Positions 53,555 through 61,767 of a DNA stretch of 64,000 bases are shown in pieces (within the stretch, counting starts at the first letter, position 1; every line of letters begins with the position of its first letter). The DNA comes from Verrucomicrobium sp. BvORR106 (GTDB lineage Bacteria > Verrucomicrobiota > Verrucomicrobiia > Verrucomicrobiales > Verrucomicrobiaceae), in assembly GCF_000739655.1 (NCBI RefSeq), contig NZ_BATR01000085.1, forward strand, positions 1-64,000, read 5' to 3'. Under the pieces are notes generated by a model. It worked only from the letters and a program-made list of their open reading frames with translations, did not search any database and was not told where the DNA came from. The position numbers and the translations under genes are program-made.

Positions 53555-53806
53555 TCAGCGGGGCCGCCATAGGTCCAGGTACTTGTCGTAGAACTTCTCC
53601 AGCGGCTTGAAATGACTGCACCCCCATTCTAGCGGAGCGACATACACGAGAGCCCATGAGGGCGGCATGGATCTGCCGTACACGGCCACCAGCGGGCCGG
53701 GACTGAGGATGTAGAGAATCGGTAGGGCGATCACGATCAGCAGCCAACCGGAACCTCCCGCGTCAGACCGGGAGTTGGATTTGGCATCAGAGTCGTGTTC
53801 ACTCAT
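53555..53806 (-). CDS. Mini-membrane protein, tandem paralog 1
   Basis: The 83-aa protein (ATG at 53806) has an acidic N-terminus with MSEHDSDAKSNSRSD, a helix with YILSPGPLVAVYG, PPSWALVYVAPLEWGCSHF and YDKYLDLW. It follows the hydrolase gene by 38 bp and is probably co-transcribed with it. The frame extends upstream to 53908, overlapping the hydrolase end, but the paralogs support the internal start. Confidence 0.65.
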   Translation of the reverse strand: MSEHDSDAKSNSRSDAGGSGWLLIVIALPILYILSPGPLVAVYGRSMPPSWALVYVAPLEWGCSHFKPLEKFYDKYLDLWRPR

Positions 53807-53844
53807 GGCGAAGACCTCCACATTTTGTGCTTCACGTCTTACTA

Positions 53845-54729
53845 TCACTCTTCGACGCCCACTCCCACCTTTTTTCCAACCAGTTCCGCCACGATCTGGC
53901 CGCCGCATAGCATGGGCAGGGAGTAGTGCCCCTCCTCAGGCAGGATGGTGAGCGTGGCCTGGGGAAGACGTTTCACAAACCGTTCCACCAGGGCGGGCGG
54001 GATGTTGTTGTCCCGGGCCCCGTGCCAGTAGCGCACGGGGAATTGCACGGTCTCCAGGTCGATGCCCCAGTCGGAGGAGTAGATGTTGCCGTCCGTGCTT
54101 ACGGCCTTGGCACCAGAAAGCAGGGACTCCCGGCCGGCGCTGGTCATGATGCGGAAGAGCTCGGCATCACTCATGGCCTCGCGGTCCCGCTCGCACTGCT
54201 GCTTCATGTACAACCGGGTGGCACGGTGGTCCCGCGGCAGCCCCAGAAAACGGGCCGCCACCGCCAGCCCGGGTCCCAGCAGCAGCGGCATGTGCCGCTG
54301 ACCCCAGAGCGCCAGCTTGTAGGTCCACATCAGCTCCTGGGTCCCCACCAGTTTGAGCGGCGGCGCTCCGCAGATGACTCCCGCACTCAGCAGGCGCTCG
54401 GGCATCGCATGGGCCATGGCCAGCACATATGGGCCGCCGCCGGACACCCCCAGTACATGAAACTGGTCCGCCTGCAGGTGTGCCGCCAGTTCCCGCATCA
54501 CCGGCGGCCAGTCCAGCAGCTGCCGTCCCGGCTGAAAGTCCGACTTGCCCAGCCCCGGCCGGTCACACGCGATGATGCGCAGCCCGTGTTCCACGCCGGA
54601 AGGATGAAACAACTCCCCCTGGAGCCGAGAGCCCGGCCAGCCGTGAAAGTAGAGCAGCGGTGTTCCCGCCGGGTCCCCGTATTCTTCATAGGCAAGCTTC
54701 CGTCCGGACTGGAGTGTGAGAAAAGGCAT
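53845..54729 (-). CDS. Alpha/beta-hydrolase fold protein
   Basis: The 294-aa cytoplasmic hydrolase has an oxyanion strand YFHGWPGSR and the nucleophile elbow GVSGGGPYVLAMAHAM (Ser near 97). RYWHGARDNNIPPALVERF supplies the acid and EGHYSLPM the His. The substrate is unknown; esterase, lipase or epoxide-hydrolase-like roles are all possible. It heads the group with the tandem mini-membrane genes. A CAGT-type array abuts its ATG. Confidence 0.85.
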   Translation of the reverse strand: MPFLTLQSGRKLAYEEYGDPAGTPLLYFHGWPGSRLQGELFHPSGVEHGLRIIACDRPGLGKSDFQPGRQLLDWPPVMRELAAHLQADQFHVLGVSGGGPYVLAMAHAMPERLLSAGVICGAPPLKLVGTQELMWTYKLALWGQRHMPLLLGPGLAVAARFLGLPRDHRATRLYMKQQCERDREAMSDAELFRIMTSAGRESLLSGAKAVSTDGNIYSSDWGIDLETVQFPVRYWHGARDNNIPPALVERFVKRLPQATLTILPEEGHYSLPMLCGGQIVAELVGKKVGVGVEE

Positions 54730-54770
54730 TTCGGTAATTCAGTAATTCAGTAGTCCAGTAAACCAGTGGG
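54728..54770. repeat. CAGTAATT-type array abutting the hydrolase start codon
   Basis: TCGGTAATTCAGTAATTCAG follows the start codon complement. On the minus strand the leader reads ...ATTACCGAA ATG. Confidence 0.65.
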
Positions 54771-54923
54771 CGATAGGCGTGAAGTTGTACGGAGTACAGT
54801 CTTCAGCCTGCGGAAGCTGTATCCAGGTTCGATGTAAGCAGAGGTCCTTTTTCAATCAGTTCATCCAGCAAAGGCTAGAACATTGAAGTTTGAAGTTTGG
54901 CTTTTGAAGTTTTCCCTCACGTC

Positions 54924-55631
54924 TTAAACTCTTGTGTCTTTCCCGTAGCGAGCCCTGAGCCACGCATGCGTGGGCAGGTAGCAAACCACAAGAAGCGTGA
55001 CCATCCAGGCGATGAGATAGAGCCCCGGGGCCATCCAGGTCTGCGCCTTGGTTTCAGAGATGCCATACACGTAGTTCACATTCACCGCATCGTTGCTTCC
55101 GGCTGGCACTTCGCCCGGGGCGGGCAGGAGGAAGAAGCCCACCAGGCAGAGGACCACGGCTGCTGCCGTCCAGGCCTTGAGCGCCCGTCGATCATACCCC
55201 AGCCGGGCCACGATGAAAAGCAACATAAACGGCAGCCAGCCGTGGAAGAGGGACAGGAGGCGCAGGTAGAGGGGCTTGTTCGCGTCGAACATGTAGTTCG
55301 TCATCCCCGTGTACTCGAAGCCCACCAGATGCAGCACCAGATCCACGCACCACAACAGTTGCGGCACCAGCACTCCCACCGCCGCCGCAGAGGCGTAGAT
55401 CGGCTTCTCCGTCCACACCGCCGCCAGGGCCAGGAACAGCGCCACATCACAGAAGTAGAGAAAGTTCGCCGGCCCGTAGTGCACCCAGTAGATGGGCACC
55501 AGCACCGCCATGAAGGCGGTGAAACCCCAGCGGAGCCACGCGGGAAGTTTCCAGAGGGCGGACGCAGACGCGAGGTCGGAGACCTGAGGCCGGGACGGGG
55601 GCGGGGAGGTGTCGATGGATCTGGCTTTCAT
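54924..55631 (-). CDS. Polytopic membrane protein of unknown function
   Basis: The 235-aa protein (ATG at 55631) has seven to eight hydrophobic helices, including WLRWGFTAFMAVLVPIYWV, VALFLALAAVWTEKP, FHGWLPFMLLFIVARLGYD and GLYLIAWMVTLLVVCYLPT. His and Asp residues appear inside the helices (DLVLHLVGFEY, SLFHGWLP), which might bind a metal or haem. This is a guess. The frame runs upstream to 55787 through a family A repeat and is rejected. No known family is recognised. Confidence 0.6.
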   Translation of the reverse strand: MKARSIDTSPPPSRPQVSDLASASALWKLPAWLRWGFTAFMAVLVPIYWVHYGPANFLYFCDVALFLALAAVWTEKPIYASAAAVGVLVPQLLWCVDLVLHLVGFEYTGMTNYMFDANKPLYLRLLSLFHGWLPFMLLFIVARLGYDRRALKAWTAAAVVLCLVGFFLLPAPGEVPAGSNDAVNVNYVYGISETKAQTWMAPGLYLIAWMVTLLVVCYLPTHAWLRARYGKDTRV

Positions 55632-55735
55632 GAGGCGCAAGTAGCTTCCAGACCCGTTCACTGGCGAATTGATAAAACCCCGGGCTGTATTGATCGCGTC
55701 AATGATGCCCGCTGCGCGGGGGAGACAGGAGACAT

Positions 55736-55848
55736 CACTGAACCGTCGGGACGCCGGTAGCACGCACAGCCGGGACGGCTGTGTCACTTGCTGTCCTTTA
55801 GCGGGAACGAAGCGGGTTGGAGTTCCGCTTTAAAGCGGTCAGAGTGCA
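55736..55848. repeat. Family A and family B repeats
   Basis: The family A unit CCGTCGGGACGCCGG then GCAGCCGGGACGGCTG lies at about 55740-55790. A family B-like GTTGGAGTTCCGCTTTAAAG unit lies at 55809-55833. Confidence 0.65.
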
Positions 55849-55960
55849 TGACGACTGACGCCGTCACGAGTTTGGACTCTGCGCTCCGCCCAAAGCCACG
55901 CAGTCCAAGCTGGTGTCAAAGTTGGAAATGTGCAAGGATGGCGAAAACAAACCCCTCCCC

Positions 55961-56326
55961 ATGAGTGCCTCACCATCGCCGTCGCCAGCCAAAGAACCCC
56001 GGGACGTGATCAATGAAATTCGGAGGCAGAATGGGTGGATGTTGGTGGGGGCGATGGCAGTGATTGGCCCGCTTTTCTGCTGGCTGGCCGTCAGCGACAA
56101 GATAGCAGCCGCCTCAATGTTTCCGTGGCTGGCCATAGGTGCGATCCCATTGGCTGCGATCTTGCGCCGCCGTGAATCCTGCCCGTCCTGCGATCAGGAT
56201 CTCTCGTGCCTTCCCGGGCAAGCAAGGCATTTCGGGCTTCCAGAGCTTTCACGGAAAGTCCACTGCTGCCCTTTCTGCGGGGCCGAACTGGCCTGGAAGG
56301 GGAAGTCCGGTGTCACAGGTGAATGA
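55961..56326 (+). CDS. Membrane protein with C-terminal zinc-ribbon-like domain, paralog 1
   Basis: The 121-aa protein (ATG at 55961) has one or two helices at residues 25-65. A C-terminal zinc ribbon follows, with CPSCDQDLSCLPGQ, LPELSRKVHCCPFCGAEL. The spacing of the two CxxC pairs is about 35 residues. The same order, CPVC...LPELSR...CPYCGA, is found at 57735-58109. It overlaps the next gene (56323) by 4 bp, suggesting coupling. Function unknown. Confidence 0.65.
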   Translation: MSASPSPSPAKEPRDVINEIRRQNGWMLVGAMAVIGPLFCWLAVSDKIAAASMFPWLAIGAIPLAAILRRRESCPSCDQDLSCLPGQARHFGLPELSRKVHCCPFCGAELAWKGKSGVTGE

Positions 56327-57057
56327 ATGAAGTAAGGAGGGGCTGTCGTCAGCCTGCAGGCATTTTTACCATGTTCCTGGTCCTGCGTTATTACCTTTGT
56401 ACTGTGATGGGTGCTGCCACAGTCATGTTGGCGGTGCTGGCCCCCCAGTCATATGGCACCACTGTTGTCACACCGGAACAGAGTGCTGCGATGGCCATCG
56501 CATCCTTGGTGGAGTCTTACAGCCGGAGTCACGATGGGACGCCGCCCAGATCTTGGGAAGACCTGCAACCGATGCTCACCGTGCCGGTTCATGAGTGGAT
56601 GCCATATGCGGCTCCGGCAAAACGATACGCGTTTGTCTCATCCCCCTTGCGTCTGGCGGCACCCTTGCGCGGAGAGTTGATTGCCATCCATCGAAGCGAC
56701 ATCTTTGACACCACCCTCGAAATGACCCTCGTTGGATTCTACACAGGACTGAAAGGGCCGGGGCGCAACGTGATCTACCGGAACGAGGAAGGCAGGTACT
56801 TGAAGGATTGGGTGACGTCCAGCTACGTTCAGGACCTGTTCTCCAGGGCGGGCGTGGCGTTGCCTGAGCCAGACCGTGAGCCAGAGCGGATCTGGGTGAC
56901 CAGAGCGCGCCGGGCTGGAATGTGTTGGAAGGCGGTCTTAGTGACCGCGGCCGGAGTGCTGGGGTGGTGGCTGTGGCGCTACTTCAGGCGGGAAACATCC
57001 TGGGGCATGATGGTGGGCTTCTGGCTTGATGACCTGAGGAAGAGGAAACACGGATAG
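56323..57057 (+). CDS. Secreted or membrane-anchored protein of unknown function
   Basis: The protein is 244 aa from 56323 or 228 aa from the ATG at 56371. An N-terminal hydrophobic segment (LRYYLCTVMGAATVMLAVLAP) precedes a soluble domain with SLVESYSRSHDGTPPRSWEDLQPML. A C-terminal helix (WKAVLVTAAGVLGWWLWRYF) follows and then a basic tail. The first start overlaps the zinc-ribbon gene's TGA, so translational coupling favours it. An AAGGAGG sits at 56334, inside the frame. No family is recognised. Confidence 0.55.
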   Translation: MNEVRRGCRQPAGIFTMFLVLRYYLCTVMGAATVMLAVLAPQSYGTTVVTPEQSAAMAIASLVESYSRSHDGTPPRSWEDLQPMLTVPVHEWMPYAAPAKRYAFVSSPLRLAAPLRGELIAIHRSDIFDTTLEMTLVGFYTGLKGPGRNVIYRNEEGRYLKDWVTSSYVQDLFSRAGVALPEPDREPERIWVTRARRAGMCWKAVLVTAAGVLGWWLWRYFRRETSWGMMVGFWLDDLRKRKHG

Positions 57058-57104
57058 GCGTTCCGGTGGCGCTGGCGTGTTGTGAGTGGGGTGGTGGCAG
57101 TTCT

Positions 57105-57160
57105 TGCTGAACCAGCGGGACGCCGGTAACACGCACAGCCGGGACGGCTGTGTCACCACC
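57105..57160. repeat. Family A repeat copy
   Basis: AACCAGCGGGACGCCGGTAA and GCAGCCGGGACGGCTGTGTC, as at 55.74 kb. Confidence 0.7.
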
Positions 57161-57227
57161 TGCTTCACGAGCTCCTTCGTCATTGACGATTCGGTGAACC
57201 TCATGAGAAACTCTTTTCACCCCCTCA

Positions 57228-57692
57228 ATGAAAGCCCTAGGCCCTCTCATGCTCGCCTTGTGTCTGGTCGCTTCGATTTGTCTGGCGACCGGCGCATATG
57301 CGGCCCGGTACGGCCCGGTCACGACCATTCCAATGTTCACCCATGATCCGCCAGAGGGCTGGGATTACTGGCTCCGGCGCGAGTACTGGCACGACATGCG
57401 TGGTTTGTCGCTGTGTGTTTTGGGAGGGGTTCTTTGCCTCATTCTTCCCTTGGCAGGATACTTGCGAGACGGCAAAACCTCCGATGCTTCGTCACGCATA
57501 GTAGATCTCGCCTTGTTGGTCCTCACCAGCGTTTATGTCACCGGGTGGGCAGCGCTGGCAGCGTGGTGCTTTCGTCAGGGAGGTTATGCATTCGTGATCC
57601 CGCTGGCGCTAATGCTGATGTCTGGTGGCGTCTATGCGTTGTCGGTTTTTATGAACCGGCTGCAACCGGCGGCCCTCTCCAAAAAAGCGTGA
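57228..57692 (+). CDS. Four-helix membrane protein of unknown function
   Basis: The 154-aa protein has an N-terminal hydrophobic helix (LMLALCLVASICLATGAYA), a Trp-rich loop (EGWDYWLRREYWHDM) and three more helices (GLSLCVLGGVLCLILPLAGY, LLVLTSVYVTGWAALAAW, FVIPLALMLMSGGVYALSVF). It sits between two zinc-ribbon paralogs. No family is recognised. Confidence 0.55.
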   Translation: MKALGPLMLALCLVASICLATGAYAARYGPVTTIPMFTHDPPEGWDYWLRREYWHDMRGLSLCVLGGVLCLILPLAGYLRDGKTSDASSRIVDLALLVLTSVYVTGWAALAAWCFRQGGYAFVIPLALMLMSGGVYALSVFMNRLQPAALSKKA

Positions 57693-57734
57693 CTGGCGCG
57701 CCGTTCTCATGCAGCCTGTTGACGGAGCCGCGTC

Positions 57735-58109
57735 ATGAGTATCGAAAAACCAACGCCGCACCGATCCAATCGGGATCAGGTGAATGCCATCCGGAAGAGG
57801 AATGCCCTCATGCAAGGAGGGATCTTGCTCTTGTTTGGAGCGGTTTTGGTAGGAATGGCTTTGGCTGGAGTGAGATCGGTGGTTTTCCTGTTGGTGCTGT
57901 TTGTCATGATCCACGCTTTGCGGTTGGTGGGGTATCAGGAGAAGTGTCCTGTCTGTCAGGAGGATCTTTCGGCGTTGCCCAACGAAGGACGCCTTCGGAT
58001 GCCCGAGCTATCTCGTGCCATTCACGAGTGCCCTTATTGTGGAGCGGATTTTTCGTATCGGGAGGATGGAGATGGCGCCCGCGGCGGTCCGAACTCGCGC
58101 GAAACCTGA
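57735..58109 (+). CDS. Membrane protein with C-terminal zinc-ribbon-like domain, paralog 2
   Basis: The 124-aa protein begins MSIEKPTPHRSNRDQVNAIR, two helices follow (ILLLFGAVLVGMALAGV, VVFLLVLFVMIHALRLVG), then CPVCQEDLSALP, LPELSR and CPYCGADF. It aligns along its length with 55961-56326, including the start, so they are tandem paralogs separated by two other genes. Function unknown. Confidence 0.65.
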   Translation: MSIEKPTPHRSNRDQVNAIRKRNALMQGGILLLFGAVLVGMALAGVRSVVFLLVLFVMIHALRLVGYQEKCPVCQEDLSALPNEGRLRMPELSRAIHECPYCGADFSYREDGDGARGGPNSRET

Positions 58110-58111
58110 AC

Positions 58112-58260
58112 GGAGTCGGCCGGACGCCGGTACCACACACCGGCTGGAAGCCGGTGTCACTTGGGTTCGCAGCAGCCGATTGCATCTCGACGCCATCCTG
58201 GGTGTTTGGGCAGTAGGACCGGAACTCCGAAGCGAGTTCTACAGACCGTGGCGACAGCCC
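58112..58260. repeat. Family A repeat with extended flank
   Basis: CGGACGCCGGTACCACACACC and CCGGCTGGAAGCCGG, then TTGCATCTCGACGCCATCC. The flank is shared with the copy at 63.65 kb. From 58261 to 58424 I see no gene. Confidence 0.7.
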
Positions 58261-58424
58261 TGATCTGCCGCCCCATCTGGCAGCAAGGTGCGAGTGGAGA
58301 TCCGTTGGTTGAAACCCTCCTCCACCCGGCCCAAGACACAGGTCCAATGGTGAATCGAATATTCAACCGTCATCGCGAACTGAACGCTTGGCGAGTGAGG
58401 GGTTGGGCACTCCGCTTTGTTCTG

Positions 58425-58973
58425 TCATTCTTTTGCGGGTTTGAGGAGTCTTTCAGCCAGTGAATCAAGGCCAGATCCAAGCACTGTCCGACTCGCGGTC
58501 AGATGTGGCTGGATCTCGGACTGCTCCCACCTCTGCTCAACATACCGGGGATCCTTGATGGAGAGCGCATGGGTCCAGAAGCGAGGAATCACAATCTTGC
58601 CTGCGTGGTCAGTTCGTTCATGCTGGTCGCCGTCGCGCGTATGAATGATCATGGCAGCGAAGGGGAGACTGTGGCCGTCCTTCGCCACCAGGGTCACCTC
58701 TCGATTCATCACTCTGGGGGTTGCCCAAAATCCGCCGATCAGACCCAGAACGACGACCAGGATGACGATGCCTCCAGCGGCTGATCCTTTCGTCGCCCCA
58801 TCTCGTTTCTTGCGTTGGATCCGCCCCAGGCTGAATCCGGTCACAAACAATCCCACCACCGCTTCGATCCCGGCGGCAATCAAGTTGAGAAGTGGGACGA
58901 AAGTAGCCGCGATGCCATCGACGAGCATCCCGAAGATCGATCCCAATAGCGCGATGATGGCGTCGAGTATCAT
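58425..58973 (-). CDS. Membrane protein of unknown function
   Basis: About 182 aa from the ATG at 58973 (an in-frame TTG lies at 58994). N-terminal hydrophobic helices (MILDAIIALLGSIFGMLV, AATFVPLLNLIAAGIEAVVGLF) are followed by a basic loop (IQRKKRDG) and a second helix (AGGIVILVVVLGLIGGFW). A soluble C-terminal domain with a beta pattern follows (REVTLVAKDGHSLPFAAMIIHTRDG). No family is recognised. Confidence 0.55.
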   Translation of the reverse strand: MILDAIIALLGSIFGMLVDGIAATFVPLLNLIAAGIEAVVGLFVTGFSLGRIQRKKRDGATKGSAAGGIVILVVVLGLIGGFWATPRVMNREVTLVAKDGHSLPFAAMIIHTRDGDQHERTDHAGKIVIPRFWTHALSIKDPRYVEQRWEQSEIQPHLTASRTVLGSGLDSLAERLLKPAKE

Positions 58974-59169
58974 TTTTGGGGATGGCTTGTCCAAATTAAG
59001 TCGAGCGCCGAGGTGGGGTCAAGAGTCGAATCGGCAGGCGGCGGGAATCGTACGGGCCTCTCCGGCATGGTGCCCCGGAGGTGGTGGCTGCCACCCAATT
59101 CGCCCCTGACCGCGTTTTTACAAACGCAGCTACAAGCTACAAGCTCCCATCCGCGCCGCTCCACCTCAG

Positions 59170-59370
59170 TCGAGGTCAAGTCCCGGAGGGACTCCGGATG
59201 GTAGCCGGTGGTGCCAACCACCGGACTTAGTGTCCCCAACGTTCTTGCGTCCCGGAGGGACGCCGGAAGGAGTGTGCGAAGAGATGTCTTTCCGCCCAGC
59301 CGCTACTGAACCGGCGGTACGCCGATACCACGCACCGGCTGGAAGCCGATGTCACTTTGGCCCCAAACTC
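59170..59370. repeat. Family D and family A repeat copies
   Basis: Two TCCCGGAGGGAC units at about 59182 and 59252, and a family A unit at about 59310-59360 with ACCGGCGGTACGCCG. The remaining sequence to 59475 shows no gene. Confidence 0.7.
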
Positions 59371-59475
59371 GCATGGATCAAAGATCCTCCCGATCTCCCA
59401 GGGAACTGGACCTGATGCAAAATAGCGAGTCATTCGCCCGCTTCGTTCTGCCACACCCCCTTCCGCGATGGTGGA

Positions 59476-60084
59476 TCACGGTGCGGGATCCTCACCTCTG
59501 ATGCCTAGTCGTTCCTCGAGCTTCCGTTCCCACTCCTGATTCTCGCGGAGCATCTCGCTGTAGGATGCCTCATCGTGGATCACCCACTCGCCACCATACA
59601 GCCCGTGCATCCAACTCAAGTACGGGTAAAAACTATCGCTCCAGTCCTTATTGCCGTGAAGCGCAAAGAATCCGGGATCCTCTGTGAACTTCACCAAATG
59701 AACTCTCTCGGGTGGCGGTACGAGGCAGTCCCTGTTGGTACAAGAGTTGGGGCCGATGATCTCTGCGACAACCCGGGGCACGCGGTGGGCATGCTCCTCC
59801 AGCAGCTCAAAGAAGCGGTCAAAGGCATCCTCTTCAGATTTGGTGGTGGTGACAATCATGTTGCACCAGCCTGTCGTCGACTCTTGAAAGTGCGTGCGAT
59901 AGGCAACCCAATCGTGGAAGTCAGGTGGAATCCTGAGCCCAAGGCGATCGTCCTCAATCTGATGAAGACCGCAGGCCATTTGATAGCCATTGAGGAATTG
60001 GTAGAGTGCCGTCAGTGACTTCACGCCCAGGTACATCCCGGGCCGCCATTTAATGGCATCGATCACTGTGGTGGCTTCGCTCAT
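59476..60084 (-). CDS. Soluble protein of unknown function, immunity-like
   Basis: The 202-aa protein (ATG at 60084) begins MSEATTVIDAIKWRPGMYLG. The KWRPGMYLG stretch recalls the RKRPGMYIG motif of GyrB-type GHKL ATPases, but the rest (FHDWVAYRTHFQESTTGWCNMIV, FFALHGNKDWSDSFYPYLSWMHGLY) shows no gyrase hallmarks. No signal peptide. It is the last gene of a same-strand run starting at 62374. The immunity-like role is inferred only from size and arrangement. Confidence 0.5.
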   Translation of the reverse strand: MSEATTVIDAIKWRPGMYLGVKSLTALYQFLNGYQMACGLHQIEDDRLGLRIPPDFHDWVAYRTHFQESTTGWCNMIVTTTKSEEDAFDRFFELLEEHAHRVPRVVAEIIGPNSCTNRDCLVPPPERVHLVKFTEDPGFFALHGNKDWSDSFYPYLSWMHGLYGGEWVIHDEASYSEMLRENQEWERKLEERLGIRGEDPAP

Positions 60085-60145
60085 CGTGTTTGTTTCAGAG
60101 AACTTCAAGTGGGGCGGTTGGGAGTGGCACCCGGTTGGCACTTCG

Positions 60146-60559
60146 CTACGGCTCATACGCCGTCTCGTCTTCACCGACCAATTCCGCCCGCAGAAGCCGG
60201 GCCAGCGCTTGCGCGGCAGCCCACACTGGGTGGGACTCGCCTGACAGTGCCTCGGGGTCACTCTCAAAAGTGACGACGCCAAGATCCGGTTCTGGTCGTT
60301 GGTGCCAGTAAAAGGCGCGTCTCCAACAGCCTTCATCAGGGAGATACACTTCGGCGTCTTCCACGCGATCCGGCAGGTCGTGGAACTGCTGCCCGGGCCC
60401 GCCGGCGGGATTTACCCAATAACCCATCCAGTCCCCCGAGTCGTGTTGCGCTGCTGGAGCCAACCGCACTCCCGGCACCGCCGCGACCGCGGCCCGCCAC
60501 TCTGCCAAGGTCAGGTGGGAGCGTGCGCCATCGCGCTCAAAGTAGCAGGCATGGATCAT
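60146..60559 (-). CDS. Small soluble protein of unknown function
   Basis: The 137-aa protein begins MIHACYFERDGARSHLTLAEWRAAV. The rest includes GDWMGYWVNPAGGPGQQF, AEVYLPDEGCWRRAFYWHQRPEPDLGVVTFE. It overlaps the upstream gene by 4 bp (ATGA), so they are coupled. No family is recognised. Confidence 0.55.
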   Translation of the reverse strand: MIHACYFERDGARSHLTLAEWRAAVAAVPGVRLAPAAQHDSGDWMGYWVNPAGGPGQQFHDLPDRVEDAEVYLPDEGCWRRAFYWHQRPEPDLGVVTFESDPEALSGESHPVWAAAQALARLLRAELVGEDETAYEP

Positions 60560-61521
60560 AGTGCAAATTCACCTGCCAGCTTGTCTAAAGTTCGGAGCTT
60601 CTCCTCTTCGGTCCCAACCGATCCGCGGGCTTCATCCGTCATCGGGTTTAACTCGGTGGCATTCAACCTGCTGGCCAGTTCACGTGCCGGGTTTTGGCCT
60701 TCCCGGTGACAACGGTGTCGGACTTGCTCGATGATTGCTCGACGGAGGCTGGCAGTGTCACGCACAGGAAGCTGGATATCGATCATGGCAGCCTCCAGTT
60801 GGCGTTCGAAGGCATCCCGAAGCCAGACCACCTCCCAATCAGGCCACGCACTGGCCACGCGCTCTTCAGCGGCGGTAGTGGGACGGGCAGACCAGAATTC
60901 GAGCTTCTTCTCGTCGGCGTCTACGTGCACACCGAAAGTGGGCATCTCGCCTGTCCAGGTGAGCGCCGGTGTCATCTCGAACTCGAAGATTCTATGCAAT
61001 TGGGAACTTCCCATCTGCAGCGCCTCCTCGTCTCCGCACATCCGACTCACCAGGGTGATGCCATTCCGCCGGACGGTGATGAGCGCGTTGTTGTCATCCG
61101 GGAAAGCGTCGTTCCACTCAAACCAAGCTTCAGGGGTTTTTGCCACCAGGAACATGGATGCCGGGGCGCCTACCTTCGTCCCCAGCTCCAATATGCCACC
61201 ATGAGCCCACTCGATCTGCCAGTCACCCCACTGAGTTCGCATCAGTTCGAGGTGCATTCGACGAAGCGGGATATCGTACCAGAGATCCTCGCCACCAAAC
61301 CAAGTCAGCGTGCGAGTGTTCGCGTCCAGTATCGCACCTCCCTCACACCAAACCTCGTCAAGCCAGCCCTCTGGCCCCACTGGCCTGAGCTGTTGAATGA
61401 AAGCCTCTGCCTTGTTTGGACCCCAGAACAACTCCACGTCGAGCCGGTTTGCGCACCAGTGGTCGTAGTAGACGCGTGCATCCGAACCTCTGATGATGAT
61501 CAAGTTTGCCCGCTGTCCCAT
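60556..61521 (-). CDS. Soluble protein of unknown function, MGQRANL-type
   Basis: The 321-aa protein begins MGQRANLIIIRGSDARVYYD and continues HWCANRLDVELFWGPNKAEAFI, WLDEVWCEGGAILD and LTWFGGEDLWYDIPLRRMHLEL. I recall similar opening sequences in uncharacterised proteins of Actinobacteria and other phyla, without a known function. It has no signal peptide or membrane segment, is beta-rich in the first 170 residues and helical after 240. Its stop overlaps the start of the 137-aa gene. Confidence 0.6.
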   Translation of the reverse strand: MGQRANLIIIRGSDARVYYDHWCANRLDVELFWGPNKAEAFIQQLRPVGPEGWLDEVWCEGGAILDANTRTLTWFGGEDLWYDIPLRRMHLELMRTQWGDWQIEWAHGGILELGTKVGAPASMFLVAKTPEAWFEWNDAFPDDNNALITVRRNGITLVSRMCGDEEALQMGSSQLHRIFEFEMTPALTWTGEMPTFGVHVDADEKKLEFWSARPTTAAEERVASAWPDWEVVWLRDAFERQLEAAMIDIQLPVRDTASLRRAIIEQVRHRCHREGQNPARELASRLNATELNPMTDEARGSVGTEEEKLRTLDKLAGEFAL

Positions 61522-61699
61522 GGCTTCGCTGAAGCTGTTCGTTTAACGATTGATGTAACGTAATCCTACTGGTCGAGACGCGGGTTGCAAGCAGGGTGTT
61601 TCGCCGCCAAGAGCGTCACCCATGATAGTCCCGCGACTGCGCCCACGCGCCAGGCTGAGAGCCCAACGCGCCCAGGTGCCGATTCAACATTGTGACACC

Positions 61700-61755
61700 C
61701 CAAGATCCAAGGAGCGGCGGTTGTGCAAGCACAAACCGCCGCTCCTTGAGAGCAC
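61700..61755 (-). terminator. Strong hairpin downstream of the 61768 gene
   Basis: The arms 61709-61722 and 61734-61747 are perfect 14-bp reverse complements (AAGGAGCGGCGGTT/AACCGCCGCTCCTT), with an 11-nt loop. No U-run follows, so it could be a terminator or an mRNA-stabilising structure. The gap 61522-61708 otherwise holds nothing I can support. Confidence 0.55.
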
Positions 61756-61767
61756 TCGCTCCGCTGT

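Noticed and set aside
55632-55787. Upstream extension of the polytopic membrane protein gene
   Set aside because: The extra 52 residues are encoded by repeat A and nearby non-coding sequence and lack hydrophobic character.
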